Shown: piece after piece, positions 1-8,430 of the stretch | How the letters are laid out: each line of letters opens with the position of its first letter | How positions within the stretch are numbered: the stretch's first letter is position 1 | DNA from: Pseudomonas hydrolytica | GTDB taxonomy: Bacteria > Pseudomonadota > Gammaproteobacteria > Pseudomonadales > Pseudomonadaceae | DNA: 64,000 bases | NCBI RefSeq assembly: GCF_021495345.1 | Contig: NZ_CP099397.1 | Span: 3,906,001 to 3,970,000, forward strand | Direction: 5' to 3' | The notes under the pieces: generated by a model | The model's input: only the letters and a program-made list of their open reading frames with translations | Database searches by the model: none | What the model was told of the DNA's origin: nothing | Program-made: the position numbers and the translations under genes

Positions 1-632
1 CGCATCAGGCGCTTGCTGTCGACCACTGCCGAGGGCGCCAGGTCGAGAAAGCGCAGGGCCATCTCGCGTGCCTTGGCCAGCGTCGCCGCACCGTCGTCCA
101 GCGCCTGATTGGCGATGCCCCAGGCCGCCGCCTGTTCGCCACTGAACGCCTGGCCGAGCAGCAGCAACTCAGCCGCTCGCGCATGCCCCAGCAGACGCGG
201 CAGGATCAGGCTGGAGCCGTACTCCGGGCACAAGCCGAGGTTGACGAACGGCATCTTCAGCTGCGCATCACGGCTGACGTAGACCAGATCGCAGTGCAGC
301 AGCAGCGTGGTGCCGATACCCACGGCCGAGCCGGCCACCGCCGCCACCACGGGTTTGGGGAATTCGAACAGCGCGCGCATGAACTGGAACACTTCGCTGT
401 TCAGCCCGGTCGGCGGCGCCTGGAGGAAGTCGGCGACGTCGTTGCCGCTGGTAAAGCATTGCTCGCTGCCGGTCAGCAGGACGACGCGTACGCTCGGGTC
501 CTGAGCCGCCTGGTCCAGCACCTCGGCCATACCGGCGTACATGGCGCGGGTCAGCGCGTTCTTCTTGTCAGGTCGTTGCATGCGCAGGGTCAGCAGACCG
601 CCGTCGCGTTCGATATGCAGGTGTTCGCTCAT
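1..632 (-). CDS. enoyl-CoA hydratase/isomerase family protein (3' end outside window)
   Basis: Crotonase-fold protein of acyl-CoA metabolism. About 210 residues are visible and the C-terminus runs off the window edge. The N-terminal strand (MSEHLHIERDGG), the oxyanion-hole region near SGNDVADF and the segment AVAGSAVGIGTTLLLHCDL are typical of the family. A Glu in the GLCPEYGSS segment sits where crotonases place a catalytic acid. The ATG at 632 has GGAG seven bases upstream. The same order (hydratase, ferredoxin reductase, diguanylate cyclase, fumarase) is recalled from P. aeruginosa PA4330-PA4333. Substrate is unknown. Confidence 0.88.
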   Translation of the reverse strand, partial: MSEHLHIERDGGLLTLRMQRPDKKNALTRAMYAGMAEVLDQAAQDPSVRVVLLTGSEQCFTSGNDVADFLQAPPTGLNSEVFQFMRALFEFPKPVVAAVAGSAVGIGTTLLLHCDLVYVSRDAQLKMPFVNLGLCPEYGSSLILPRLLGHARAAELLLLGQAFSGEQAAAWGIANQALDDGAATLAKAREMALRFLDLAPSAVVDSKRLM

Positions 633-647
633 ACAAGGCTCCAAAAC

Positions 648-669
648 CGTAGGGTACGCTGTGCGCACC
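648..669. repeat. dispersed GTAGGGTGCGCC-type intergenic repeat, copy 1
   Basis: Reads CGTAGGGTACGCTGTGCGCACC. It lies between the hydratase and the ferredoxin reductase and matches copies near 25.6, 36.7 and 57.6 kb with two or three changes. The core is a short inverted repeat (GGTGCGC/GCGCACC in the best copy). Confidence 0.6.
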
Positions 670-723
670 AGAAGCCCGATGCCATCGGATCTGGTATGCA
701 CAGCCGAGGCGGCCCCGGGCACC

Positions 724-1683
724 CTAGGTACGGGTTAGAAAGACGTCGGCGAACATCTGGCTGCGCGGCAAACCCGCCATGTAGAGACGCCGCGCGAAGC
801 CGTCGACCGTCTCCGGATGGCCGCAGAGTAAGGCGAGGGTCTGCCGCGAGACAAGTCGTAGTTCGGCCAAAGCAGCCGGCAACTGCGCCGCCGTCACCAG
901 CTCCACCTGCAGGTTCGCATGCTGCGCCGCCAAGGCGCGAAGCTCGCTGGCCAGGTAGTGCTCGGTCGGCTCGTGGGCCACGTGCAACAGGCGAATGGCG
1001 CCCTGGTGGTCCTGCCGCAATGCCTCACGCAACACGCCGTACAGAGGCGCCAGGCCGGTACCGGCGGCCAGCAGCCAGAGTGGCCGCGCCTGCCAGTCGG
1101 CGTCGTAATGCAGCGCGCCACCGCGCAGCTCGCCCAGACGCAGGCCATCACCGAGCTGCAGACGACGCGCAGCGTCGCAGAAGGCGCCAGGCAGGCGGCA
1201 ATCGAGGTGAAATTCCAGCCAGGGGTCCTCGCTGGGCAGGCTGGCCAGCGAATAGGGTCGCGCTATGTTGTCGGCAATCCACAGCACCAGGTGCTGGCCG
1301 GCCTGGTAGCGCAGTGCGCGCGCGGGCTGCAGACGCAGGCGCAACACCTGCGGGCTGGGCCAGTCGAGCCCCACCACCTGGGCGGCAATCCCGTCGCGCT
1401 GCGGGTCGAAGGGTTCGACATCCAGATCGCCGACCACCTGGCACTGGCAGGCCAGACGCCAGCCCTCGGCGCGCTTGTCAGATGCCAGCGCCTCGGGCAG
1501 ACGATCCAGCGGCTCGCCGGCTACGCAGCGCACCAGACAGGCGTGGCAACTGCCGGCGCGACAGCTGTAGGGCACGGCGACCCCACCGGCCAGCAGCGCA
1601 TCGAGCAGATTGCTCTGGCTGGCGACCTGCAGTTGCCGAGCGCCGACGCGCAGCTCAGGCACCGGCGCGCTCCCAACTGGCAT
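724..1683 (-). CDS. 2Fe-2S ferredoxin-FAD/NAD(P)H reductase
   Basis: Electron-transfer flavoprotein of 319 residues. An N-terminal plant-type 2Fe-2S domain carries the cluster motif CRAGSCHAC followed by a fourth Cys in LACQC. A ferredoxin-reductase FAD domain follows, with RPYSLAS as the flavin-binding Arg-x-Tyr-Ser motif, and then an NAD-binding domain (LWLLAAGTGLAPLYG). I chose the ATG at 1683, which gives a start overlapping the last codons of the upstream diguanylate cyclase; the longer frame adds 17 residues unlike the family. The overlap suggests translational coupling. It resembles oxygenase reductase components, but no oxygenase lies nearby, so its partner is unknown. Confidence 0.85.
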   Translation of the reverse strand: MPVGSAPVPELRVGARQLQVASQSNLLDALLAGGVAVPYSCRAGSCHACLVRCVAGEPLDRLPEALASDKRAEGWRLACQCQVVGDLDVEPFDPQRDGIAAQVVGLDWPSPQVLRLRLQPARALRYQAGQHLVLWIADNIARPYSLASLPSEDPWLEFHLDCRLPGAFCDAARRLQLGDGLRLGELRGGALHYDADWQARPLWLLAAGTGLAPLYGVLREALRQDHQGAIRLLHVAHEPTEHYLASELRALAAQHANLQVELVTAAQLPAALAELRLVSRQTLALLCGHPETVDGFARRLYMAGLPRSQMFADVFLTRT

Positions 1684-2791
1684 CGCAACGGTTGCGACCG
1701 CCGCGCTTGGCCTGGTACAGCGCCTGGTCGGCACGTTGCAGCGCCTCGTCCAGCTGATCGCCGGCGGTGAGCAGCGTCATGCCGGCGGACAGGCTGAGGT
1801 TGTCGATTTTCACCCCCACCGGCTCGGCCCGGGCGAACGCCTCGCGCAGCCGCTCGCAACAGGTGGTGAACTGATCGGCATCGGTATTGGGCAGCAGCAG
1901 CACGAATTCCTCACCGCCGTAGCGGGCAATGATGTCGCCGTCACGCAGACAGGCACGGGCTACCGCGGCGAAGGTCTGCAGCACCCGATCGCCAGCGGCA
2001 TGGCCATGAGCATCGTTGATTCGCTTGAAATGGTCCAGGTCGATCAAGGCCAGACCGTGCTGGCGCCCGTGCCCGAGATGCTCCAGCTCGCGACTGGCCA
2101 GACGCAGGAAATGGCGGCGGTTGAACAGCCCGGTCAGCTCGTCGGTGGCCACCAGATCCTCGAGCTGGCGCATCATCCCGCGCAGGGTGTCCTGGTGTGC
2201 CTGCAGGGCGAAACGGCGCTGGCGCATGCGCTTGCGCATGGCCTGCACGTAACTGGAGAACAGGCACAGCCAGACCAGCAGGACGAATAGCACCCAGACC
2301 TGCAGCCAGGCCATGCTCGGGTCCACCAACTGCATGCGATAGGCCTCCACCAGCACCATCGCGGTGAAGCCGAAGAAGGCAAAGGCGGCGCAACGTGCGA
2401 ACACCTTGGGCGGCAGCTGGAACACGCCGAACAGCAGGATCAGCACGTAGAACACCATCATGCTGCCGCGGGCGGTGTCGAAGAAGGCCATTACCAGTGG
2501 CTGCCAGGCCAGCGCGACCAGTACCTGGGCCTCGGTCAGGCTGGGATCGTCGAAGCGCAGGTTGCGCCCGCTGAGGAAGATCCAGAGAAACACCAGCTGG
2601 CTGCCGAACACGCCCAGCGTGAGCCAGACAGCGGCGCTGACGGGACCGAGGAACAGATCGTTGAGTACGGCGAACCAGCAGACGAGCGCCATCATCGCGT
2701 AGGTAGCGAATGCCATGGCGAAGCGTTTGAGCAGAAGACTCTGCAGGCTGCGTTGCGTGCCTCGGCGGCTGGTTGAGCTCATGGGCTCCAT
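1655..2791 (-). CDS. membrane diguanylate cyclase (GGDEF), SadC-like by position
   Basis: Makes cyclic di-GMP from two GTP at the inner membrane. Residues about 25-180 are hydrophobic with roughly five or six membrane spans and no recognisable sensor domain. A GGDEF domain follows, with an intact GGEEF active site at 292-296 and an allosteric I-site RDGD at 283-286, five residues upstream, so product inhibition is expected. In P. aeruginosa the gene between the ferredoxin reductase and the fumarase is sadC, a surface-attachment cyclase. This protein (378 aa) is about 100 residues shorter than the SadC length I remember, so orthology is by position and architecture only. Met-4 is an alternative start. 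Confidence 0.88.
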   Translation of the reverse strand: MEPMSSTSRRGTQRSLQSLLLKRFAMAFATYAMMALVCWFAVLNDLFLGPVSAAVWLTLGVFGSQLVFLWIFLSGRNLRFDDPSLTEAQVLVALAWQPLVMAFFDTARGSMMVFYVLILLFGVFQLPPKVFARCAAFAFFGFTAMVLVEAYRMQLVDPSMAWLQVWVLFVLLVWLCLFSSYVQAMRKRMRQRRFALQAHQDTLRGMMRQLEDLVATDELTGLFNRRHFLRLASRELEHLGHGRQHGLALIDLDHFKRINDAHGHAAGDRVLQTFAAVARACLRDGDIIARYGGEEFVLLLPNTDADQFTTCCERLREAFARAEPVGVKIDNLSLSAGMTLLTAGDQLDEALQRADQALYQAKRGGRNRCDASWERAGA

Positions 2792-3065
2792 CCCATACTG
2801 GCATCTGGCCGTTACTCTACCCCCGTGATCACAAATTGCCTAGCGCGCCGAGAGCGCCCACGGCTAGCACCATCGACCTTTGGCGGCTGTGCCCTGTGCG
2901 ACCGTCGCGCTATACTGCCGCGCCTTTTTTGTTGCCTGCCGTCCCTGGCGCGCTGCAGAAGGCCGTCGCGGGCGAGGTGAAATCGTTCCCGACCATTTTT
3001 CGCCGTTGCGCCGGGTTCTGATTCGGCGCTTCCTTATAGATGTTCCCTGATAGAGGAGCGCCCCA

Positions 3066-4589
3066 ATGACCGTGATCAAGCAGGACGACCTGATTCAGAG
3101 CGTCGCCGACGCCCTGCAGTTCATCTCCTATTACCACCCCGTCGACTTCATCCAGGCCATGCACGAGGCCTACCTGAAGGAAGAGTCCCCGGCGGCCAAG
3201 GACTCCATGGCGCAGATCCTGATCAACTCGCGCATGTGCGCCACCGGCCACCGCCCGATCTGCCAGGACACCGGCATCGTCACCGTGTTCATCAAGGTCG
3301 GCATGGACGTGCGCTGGGACGGCGCCACCATGAGCGTCGACGACATGATCAACGAGGGCGTGCGTCGCGCCTACAACCTGCCGGAGAACGTCCTGCGCGC
3401 CTCGATCCTGGCCGACCCGGCCGGTGCCCGCAAGAACACCAAGGACAACACCCCGGCGGTGATCCACTACTCCATCGTCCCCGGCGACAAGGTGGAAGTG
3501 GACGTCGCGGCCAAGGGCGGCGGCTCCGAGAACAAGTCGAAGATGGCCATGCTCAACCCGTCCGACTCCATCGTCGACTGGGTGCTGAAGACCGTGCCGA
3601 CCATGGGCGCCGGCTGGTGCCCGCCGGGCATGCTCGGCATCGGCATCGGCGGCACCGCCGAGAAGGCCGCGGTGATGGCCAAGGAAGTGCTGATGGAGCA
3701 CATCGACATTCACGAGCTGCAGGCCCGCGGCCCGCAGAACCGCATCGAGGAGCTGCGTCTGGAGCTGTTCGAGAAGGTCAACCAGCTGGGCATCGGCGCC
3801 CAGGGTCTGGGCGGCCTGACCACCGTGCTCGACGTGAAGATCATGGATTACCCGACCCATGCAGCAAGCCTGCCGGTGTGCATGATCCCCAACTGCGCCG
3901 CCACTCGTCACGCCCACTTCGTGCTCGACGGCTCGGGCCCGGCCGTTCTGGAAGCGCCGGATCTGGACGCCTACCCGGAAATCGTCTGGGAAGCCGGCCC
4001 GAGCGCACGCCGCGTCAACCTCGATACCCTGACCCCGGAAGAGGTGCAGAGCTGGAAGCCGGGCGAGACCGTGCTGCTCAACGGCAAGATGCTCACCGGC
4101 CGCGACGCCGCGCACAAGCGCATGGTCGACATGCTGAACAAGGGCGAGCAACTGCCGGTGGATCTCAAGGGCCGCTTCATCTATTACGTCGGCCCGGTCG
4201 ATCCGGTCGGTGACGAAGTGGTCGGCCCGGCTGGCCCGACTACCGCCACCCGTATGGACAAGTTCACCCGCCAGATCCTCGAGCAGACCGGTCTGCTGGG
4301 CATGATCGGCAAGTCCGAGCGCGGCCCCATCGCCATCGACGCGATCAAGGACAACAAGGCCGTGTACCTGATGGCCGTCGGCGGCGCCGCCTACCTGGTG
4401 GCCCAGGCGATCAAGAAGTCCAAGGTGCTGGCCTTCGAAGAACTGGGTATGGAAGCCATCTATGAGTTCGAAGTCAAAGACATGCCGGTGACCGTCGCGG
4501 TCGACACCAAGGGCGAGTCGGTGCACATCACCGGCCCTGCGATCTGGAACAAGAAGATCGCCGAAAGCCTGGCGGTGGAAGTGAAGTAA
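3066..4589 (+). CDS. fumarate hydratase, class I (iron-sulfur)
   Basis: Interconverts fumarate and L-malate in the TCA cycle using an oxygen-sensitive 4Fe-4S cluster. The 507-residue length fits single-chain class I fumarases. The N-terminal domain contains the cluster-ligand segment GHRPICQDTG (Cys66), with further conserved Cys in PVCMIPNCAATRHAHF. The C-terminal beta domain (KMLTGRDAAHKRMVD, YYVGPVDP, GPAGPTTATRMD) is complete. A GAGGAG ribosome site lies eight bases before ATG. The preceding 274 bases hold no gene and presumably carry the promoter. A perfect 13-bp hairpin follows the stop. Confidence 0.95.
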   Translation: MTVIKQDDLIQSVADALQFISYYHPVDFIQAMHEAYLKEESPAAKDSMAQILINSRMCATGHRPICQDTGIVTVFIKVGMDVRWDGATMSVDDMINEGVRRAYNLPENVLRASILADPAGARKNTKDNTPAVIHYSIVPGDKVEVDVAAKGGGSENKSKMAMLNPSDSIVDWVLKTVPTMGAGWCPPGMLGIGIGGTAEKAAVMAKEVLMEHIDIHELQARGPQNRIEELRLELFEKVNQLGIGAQGLGGLTTVLDVKIMDYPTHAASLPVCMIPNCAATRHAHFVLDGSGPAVLEAPDLDAYPEIVWEAGPSARRVNLDTLTPEEVQSWKPGETVLLNGKMLTGRDAAHKRMVDMLNKGEQLPVDLKGRFIYYVGPVDPVGDEVVGPAGPTTATRMDKFTRQILEQTGLLGMIGKSERGPIAIDAIKDNKAVYLMAVGGAAYLVAQAIKKSKVLAFEELGMEAIYEFEVKDMPVTVAVDTKGESVHITGPAIWNKKIAESLAVEVK

Positions 4590-4605
4590 GCGTCAACGCT
4601 GCAAA

Positions 4606-4641
4606 GCAGAAGCCCGGCCATGTGCCGGGCTTCTGCGTTTT
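4606..4641. terminator. bidirectional terminator between fumarase and dsdA
   Basis: Perfect 13-bp stem, GCAGAAGCCCGGC (4606-4618) with its complement at 4624-4636, loop CATGT. GTTTT follows on the plus strand and a TTTGC tail on the minus strand. It lies between convergent genes and can serve both. Confidence 0.85.
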
Positions 4642-5990
4642 CAGGCGCCCTGCAACAGCTGCCGCCCCCGCGCCAGGTAACTGTCCATCTCCGCCTGCGG
4701 CACCATGCTGCCGCCGGTCGCCCAGACCAGATGGGTAGCCCGCGCCATGCGCTGCGGCGTCAGGCCCAGGCGCTGGCGATAGCCCTGCCGCTCGCCCAGC
4801 ACGCGCAATACACCCGGCATCCCGGCCAGGGCCGAAGGCTCCAGACGCTGGCCCTCGGCCTGTTCCATGAGCGCCAGGTAACGGAACATCTGCTCGTCGC
4901 TGACCGTGTAATAGCCGTCGATCAGGCGCTGCATGGCGCGACCGACGAACCCCGATGGTCGGCCGACCGCCAGGCCATCGGCTGCGGTGCGGTTGTCGAT
5001 GCCGAAATCCTGCACCGCCAGTTCTTCGTGTCGCCCGGTGTGGACGCCGAGCAGCATGCATGGCGAATGCGTGGGTTCGGCGAACAGGCAGTGCACCGCG
5101 TCACCGAACGCCAGCTTCAGCCCGAAGGCCACGCCACCCGGCCCGCCACCGACGCCACAGGGCAGGTAGACGAACAGCGGATGCTCGGCATCGACCACGA
5201 CGTTTGCCGCCGCGAGTTGCTGCCTGAGGCGTTCGCCAGCCACCGCGTAGCCGAGAAACAGGTGCCTGGAGTTCTCGTCGTCGACGAAGTGGCAACGCGG
5301 ATCGGCCTCGGCCTGGCGGCGCCCCTGCTCCACCGCAACGCTGTAATCGCTGGCGTACTCGACCACGGTCACGCCATGGGCACGCAGCTTGTCCTTCTTC
5401 CACTGGCGGGCATCGGCGGACATATGCACGGTGGCCTGGAAGCCCAGACGTGCACTGATGATGCCGATGGACAGGCCGAGATTGCCGGTGGAGCCGACCG
5501 CCACCTGATAGCCGCCGAAGAAGGCGCGCAGCGCGTCGCTGTCGAGGCAGGCGTAATCGTCGTCGAGACCGAGCAGGCCGGCCGCCAGCGCCAGGTCCTC
5601 GGCATGCTTGAGCACCTCGTAGATGCCGCCGCGGGCCTTGATCGAACCGGAGATGGGCAGATGGCTGTCGCGCTTGAGCCACAGCGCGCCGATCTCGCCT
5701 TTGGCCTCTTCACGCAGCAGCGCCTGCATCTGCGGCAGGGGCACTACGTCCGACTCGATGATGCCGCCGCTGCCGGCCGTCTGCGGAAACACCCGGGCCA
5801 GGTAGGGCGCGAAGCGCTCGAGACGCGCGCGGGCGTCGGCCACATCGGCGGCGCTCAAACCGACATCGGCCAGTGCTTCGGCAGCAGGCGCCACGGCGGG
5901 GTTGAACCAGCTGGTTTCGCGCAGGGCGATCAGCTCGTGGAGCAGCGGATATTGCGCGCGCCATTGGGCAAGCGGCTGGCCAAGAATCAT
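4641..5990 (-). CDS. dsdA: D-serine ammonia-lyase (D-serine dehydratase)
   Basis: PLP enzyme that converts D-serine to pyruvate and ammonia, detoxifying D-serine or using it as a nutrient. The family signature around the PLP lysine, [14 protein letters not shown], is present, as are the glycine-rich phosphate loop GVGGGPGG and the conserved [13 protein letters not shown] segment. Length (449 aa) is normal for DsdA. ATG at 5990 has a GAGGA ribosome site. The gene is single, divergent from the DUF1028 gene, and no dsdC regulator or dsdX permease lies next to it. Confidence 0.93.
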   Translation of the reverse strand: MILGQPLAQWRAQYPLLHELIALRETSWFNPAVAPAAEALADVGLSAADVADARARLERFAPYLARVFPQTAGSGGIIESDVVPLPQMQALLREEAKGEIGALWLKRDSHLPISGSIKARGGIYEVLKHAEDLALAAGLLGLDDDYACLDSDALRAFFGGYQVAVGSTGNLGLSIGIISARLGFQATVHMSADARQWKKDKLRAHGVTVVEYASDYSVAVEQGRRQAEADPRCHFVDDENSRHLFLGYAVAGERLRQQLAAANVVVDAEHPLFVYLPCGVGGGPGGVAFGLKLAFGDAVHCLFAEPTHSPCMLLGVHTGRHEELAVQDFGIDNRTAADGLAVGRPSGFVGRAMQRLIDGYYTVSDEQMFRYLALMEQAEGQRLEPSALAGMPGVLRVLGERQGYRQRLGLTPQRMARATHLVWATGGSMVPQAEMDSYLARGRQLLQGA

Positions 5991-6129
5991 GCGGCGGTCC
6001 TCATAGCGGGCAGTGAACTGCGCGCATTAGACGACGCCTGCTGCCCGCTGGCAAAGGCCGCACACTCCGCGCCAGCGGAACGATACTCGCCCACCCATGG
6101 CCTAAGCTGAAAATCGCCCAGGAGTCGTC

Positions 6130-6804
6130 ATGACCTTTTCCATCATCGCCCGCTGTCCGCGCAGCGGTCAGTTCGGTGTCGCAGCAGCCACTGCGATGCC
6201 TGCCGTGGGCAAGCTGCTCAGCCACGCGGCGGCCGGCGTCGGCGCGGTGGCGACCCAGGCCCAGGTCAACCCCTATCTCGGCCTGGATGGCCTGGCGCTG
6301 CTGCGCCAGGGGCTCTCGGCGAAAACGGCGCTGGAGCGACTCAAAGGCACCGATCCCTGCATGGAACTACGCCAATGCGCGCTGATCGACGCCCAGGGCG
6401 ACAGCGTCTGCTGGACCGGGGAAAAATGCATTCCCTGGGCCGGCTCGCTAACCGGCGAGCAGTTCTCCGTACAGGGTAACCGCCTGGTTGGCCCGCAGGT
6501 GCTGGAAGCGGTGGCCGAGGCCTTTCGCCGCGGCGACGAGCGCCCGCTGATCGAGCGCCTGATCGAAGCGCTGGCGGCCGGTGACCAGTGCGGCGGCGAC
6601 CGCCATGGTGAATCCTCGGCGGTGATCTATGTGGTCGACCGGGAGCAGTACCCCCTATGGGACATCCGCGTCGACCACCACCTCGACCCGGTGGCCGAAC
6701 TGCGCCGCCTGCACGACGTATTCGCCCGCGAAGTGCTGCCTGAAATTCTCGCCATGCCGACGCGCGACAACCCGGCAGGCAAGGCAGCGGAAGACGCCGT
6801 TTAA
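6130..6804 (+). CDS. DUF1028 family protein (Ntn-hydrolase-like fold)
   Basis: A 224-residue protein with the DUF1028 N-terminus (MTFSIIARCPRSGQFGVAAATA) and the conserved VGAVATQAQVNPYLG block. The family is predicted to share the N-terminal-nucleophile hydrolase fold, but its reaction is not established. GGAG lies upstream of ATG. It stands alone, divergent from dsdA, so context gives no further hint. Confidence 0.85.
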   Translation: MTFSIIARCPRSGQFGVAAATAMPAVGKLLSHAAAGVGAVATQAQVNPYLGLDGLALLRQGLSAKTALERLKGTDPCMELRQCALIDAQGDSVCWTGEKCIPWAGSLTGEQFSVQGNRLVGPQVLEAVAEAFRRGDERPLIERLIEALAAGDQCGGDRHGESSAVIYVVDREQYPLWDIRVDHHLDPVAELRRLHDVFAREVLPEILAMPTRDNPAGKAAEDAV

Positions 6805-6897
6805 GGCAACACTGCCGATAAGTGGTGGACGATAACACCACAGGCTGGAGGCCCTTGGGCGAGACGCCAGTGTGGCGACAGCGTGGGCCCGATAGGC

Positions 6898-6926
6898 TGC
6901 CAAACCCGTCGTTCGACGGCCTGGCA
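6898..6926. other. hairpin in the 291-bp gap before the PslG-like gene
   Basis: Inverted repeat with outer arms TGCCA/TGGCA and inner arms CCGTCG/CGACGG around a TT loop. A smaller hairpin (GTGGTG/CACCAC) lies at 6822-6841 just after the DUF1028 stop. The first may be structural or a repeat remnant, the second a weak terminator. I see no gene in 6805-7095. Confidence 0.4.
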
Positions 6927-7095
6927 ACGCCAAGTGACAACTCCAAACGTCAATCTTCTGGCTTAGCAAAACGCCATCAAACCGTCAGTCGCGTTATCGC
7001 TGCCCTCCATCACCAAGCCCGGTACAGCCAGGTTTGCAGCCGATGGGCCGGTCTTAAGCTGCTATTCCGAGTCACTCTCGCAAGGGAGAGCAGCC

Positions 7096-8430
7096 ATGTT
7101 CCGTATCCCCTCCTTCCGCCTGCGTCGCGCCCTGGGCGCGGGCCTGTTGTCTCTGTCACTGGGCCTCGGTCTGAGCGCCCAGGCCGCCCCCTCGAATTCG
7201 ATGAAGGCGCCGCGCCCGGTGGTCTGGTCGGACTTCCTGGGCCTCAACGTACAACTGCAGTGGTTTCCCGAGCAGACCTATCGACAGCAGATCGCCAAGT
7301 TGAAGGCGCTCGATCTGCGGTGGATTCGCCTGGGCCTGCACTGGGAGCGCCTGGAGCCCGCCCCGGGACAATGGCAATGGACGGACCTTGATCGCCTGAT
7401 GCAGGTGATCGAGCAGGAACAACTCAAGCCCCTGGTGTACCTGGTCGGTTCGGCCCCCTTCGCCACGTCCGCACCGACCGGCGTGAGCAACCCCGACCAG
7501 TACCCGCCAACCAACCCGCAACTGTTCGCCAACAGCTTCGCCACACTGGCCAGCCGCTATACCCATGTCGGTGCCTGGCAGGTCTGGAACGAGCAGAACA
7601 TTCCGCCCTTCTGGCAGCCGGCCGAAGATCCGGTCCAGTACCGGCAGTTGCTGGAAAGCAGCCTCGGCGCACTGACCGCCGCCCGCCCGGACGCCACCCA
7701 TGTGATTGGCGGCCACGCCTACTACAGCCAGATGCCCGTGCGTGGCGGCCTGATGCTGCAGGCCATGACCCAGCTCGGCAGCGTGAGGCCGGATCGAGTG
7801 ACGGCCTATCACCCTTACAGTCACGAGCCTGAGGGCGACGTGCCCGGCGTCGGCGATTTCATTGCCCACGCCAATACGGTCAACCAGTATCTGCGCCATT
7901 CCGGTAGCGGGCCAATCTGGGCCACGGAGTTCGGCTGGTCGAGCTATGCCGGGCCGGTGGAACTGCAACCGATCATCGGCGAACAGGGCCAGGCCGACTA
8001 CATGCTGCGGCGCCTGGCGCTGATGAGCGCGATGGATTTCGACCGCATCTTTCTCTTCACCCTCAGCGATCTGGATGCGCGCGCCACGCCACGCGACCAG
8101 TTCTATGGTCTCCTGCGCCTGAACGGCAGCGAGAAGCCCGCCTACCAGGCACTCAAGCGTTTCCTGCAGATCAGCGGCCCCAGCCTCACGCCACTGGACC
8201 CGCCGGCCTTCGCCAGTGCGCCGGCCGGCATGTTCAGCATCGCCTGGCAGCGCGCCGATGGGCGCTGGCTGTGGATGTTCTGGGCACAGGAGAACGGCAC
8301 CGTGCGCCTGCAACGCAGTGGCAGCGGCACCCTCTACAACCCGCTGCGTGGCACCAGCCAGAGCGTGCGCTCGAACGGCGGCAGCATCAACGTCACGGTC
8401 GGCCGCGAGCTGCAGATGCTGATCCTATGA
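7096..8430 (+). CDS. pslG: secreted glycoside hydrolase, PslG-type (GH39-like)
   Basis: Exported endoglycosidase of 444 residues, close to the 442 of P. aeruginosa PslG, which cuts Psl exopolysaccharide. A signal peptide (about 1-30, ending AQA) precedes a TIM-barrel domain. The acid/base Glu is in WNEQN at residue 166 and the nucleophile Glu in ATEFGW at 278; I recall E165 and E276 for PslG. A C-terminal beta domain follows. GGAGAG precedes ATG. No other psl-type polysaccharide genes are present, so this is an orphan copy, perhaps remodelling the cell's own or a neighbour's polysaccharide. The symbol denotes homology; function in this genome is inferred. Its tail overlaps the convergent ATPase gene by six bases. 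Confidence 0.75.
   Translation: MFRIPSFRLRRALGAGLLSLSLGLGLSAQAAPSNSMKAPRPVVWSDFLGLNVQLQWFPEQTYRQQIAKLKALDLRWIRLGLHWERLEPAPGQWQWTDLDRLMQVIEQEQLKPLVYLVGSAPFATSAPTGVSNPDQYPPTNPQLFANSFATLASRYTHVGAWQVWNEQNIPPFWQPAEDPVQYRQLLESSLGALTAARPDATHVIGGHAYYSQMPVRGGLMLQAMTQLGSVRPDRVTAYHPYSHEPEGDVPGVGDFIAHANTVNQYLRHSGSGPIWATEFGWSSYAGPVELQPIIGEQGQADYMLRRLALMSAMDFDRIFLFTLSDLDARATPRDQFYGLLRLNGSEKPAYQALKRFLQISGPSLTPLDPPAFASAPAGMFSIAWQRADGRWLWMFWAQENGTVRLQRSGSGTLYNPLRGTSQSVRSNGGSINVTVGRELQMLIL

Noticed and set aside
183..1757. 524-codon plus-strand frame across the hydratase and ferredoxin reductase
   Set aside because: Arg/Pro/Ala-rich shadow; both genes beneath it are clear on the minus strand.
2910..4526. 538-codon minus-strand frame opposite the fumarase
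   Set aside because: Low-complexity His/Asp/Gly composition and no ribosome site; antisense to a well-conserved enzyme.
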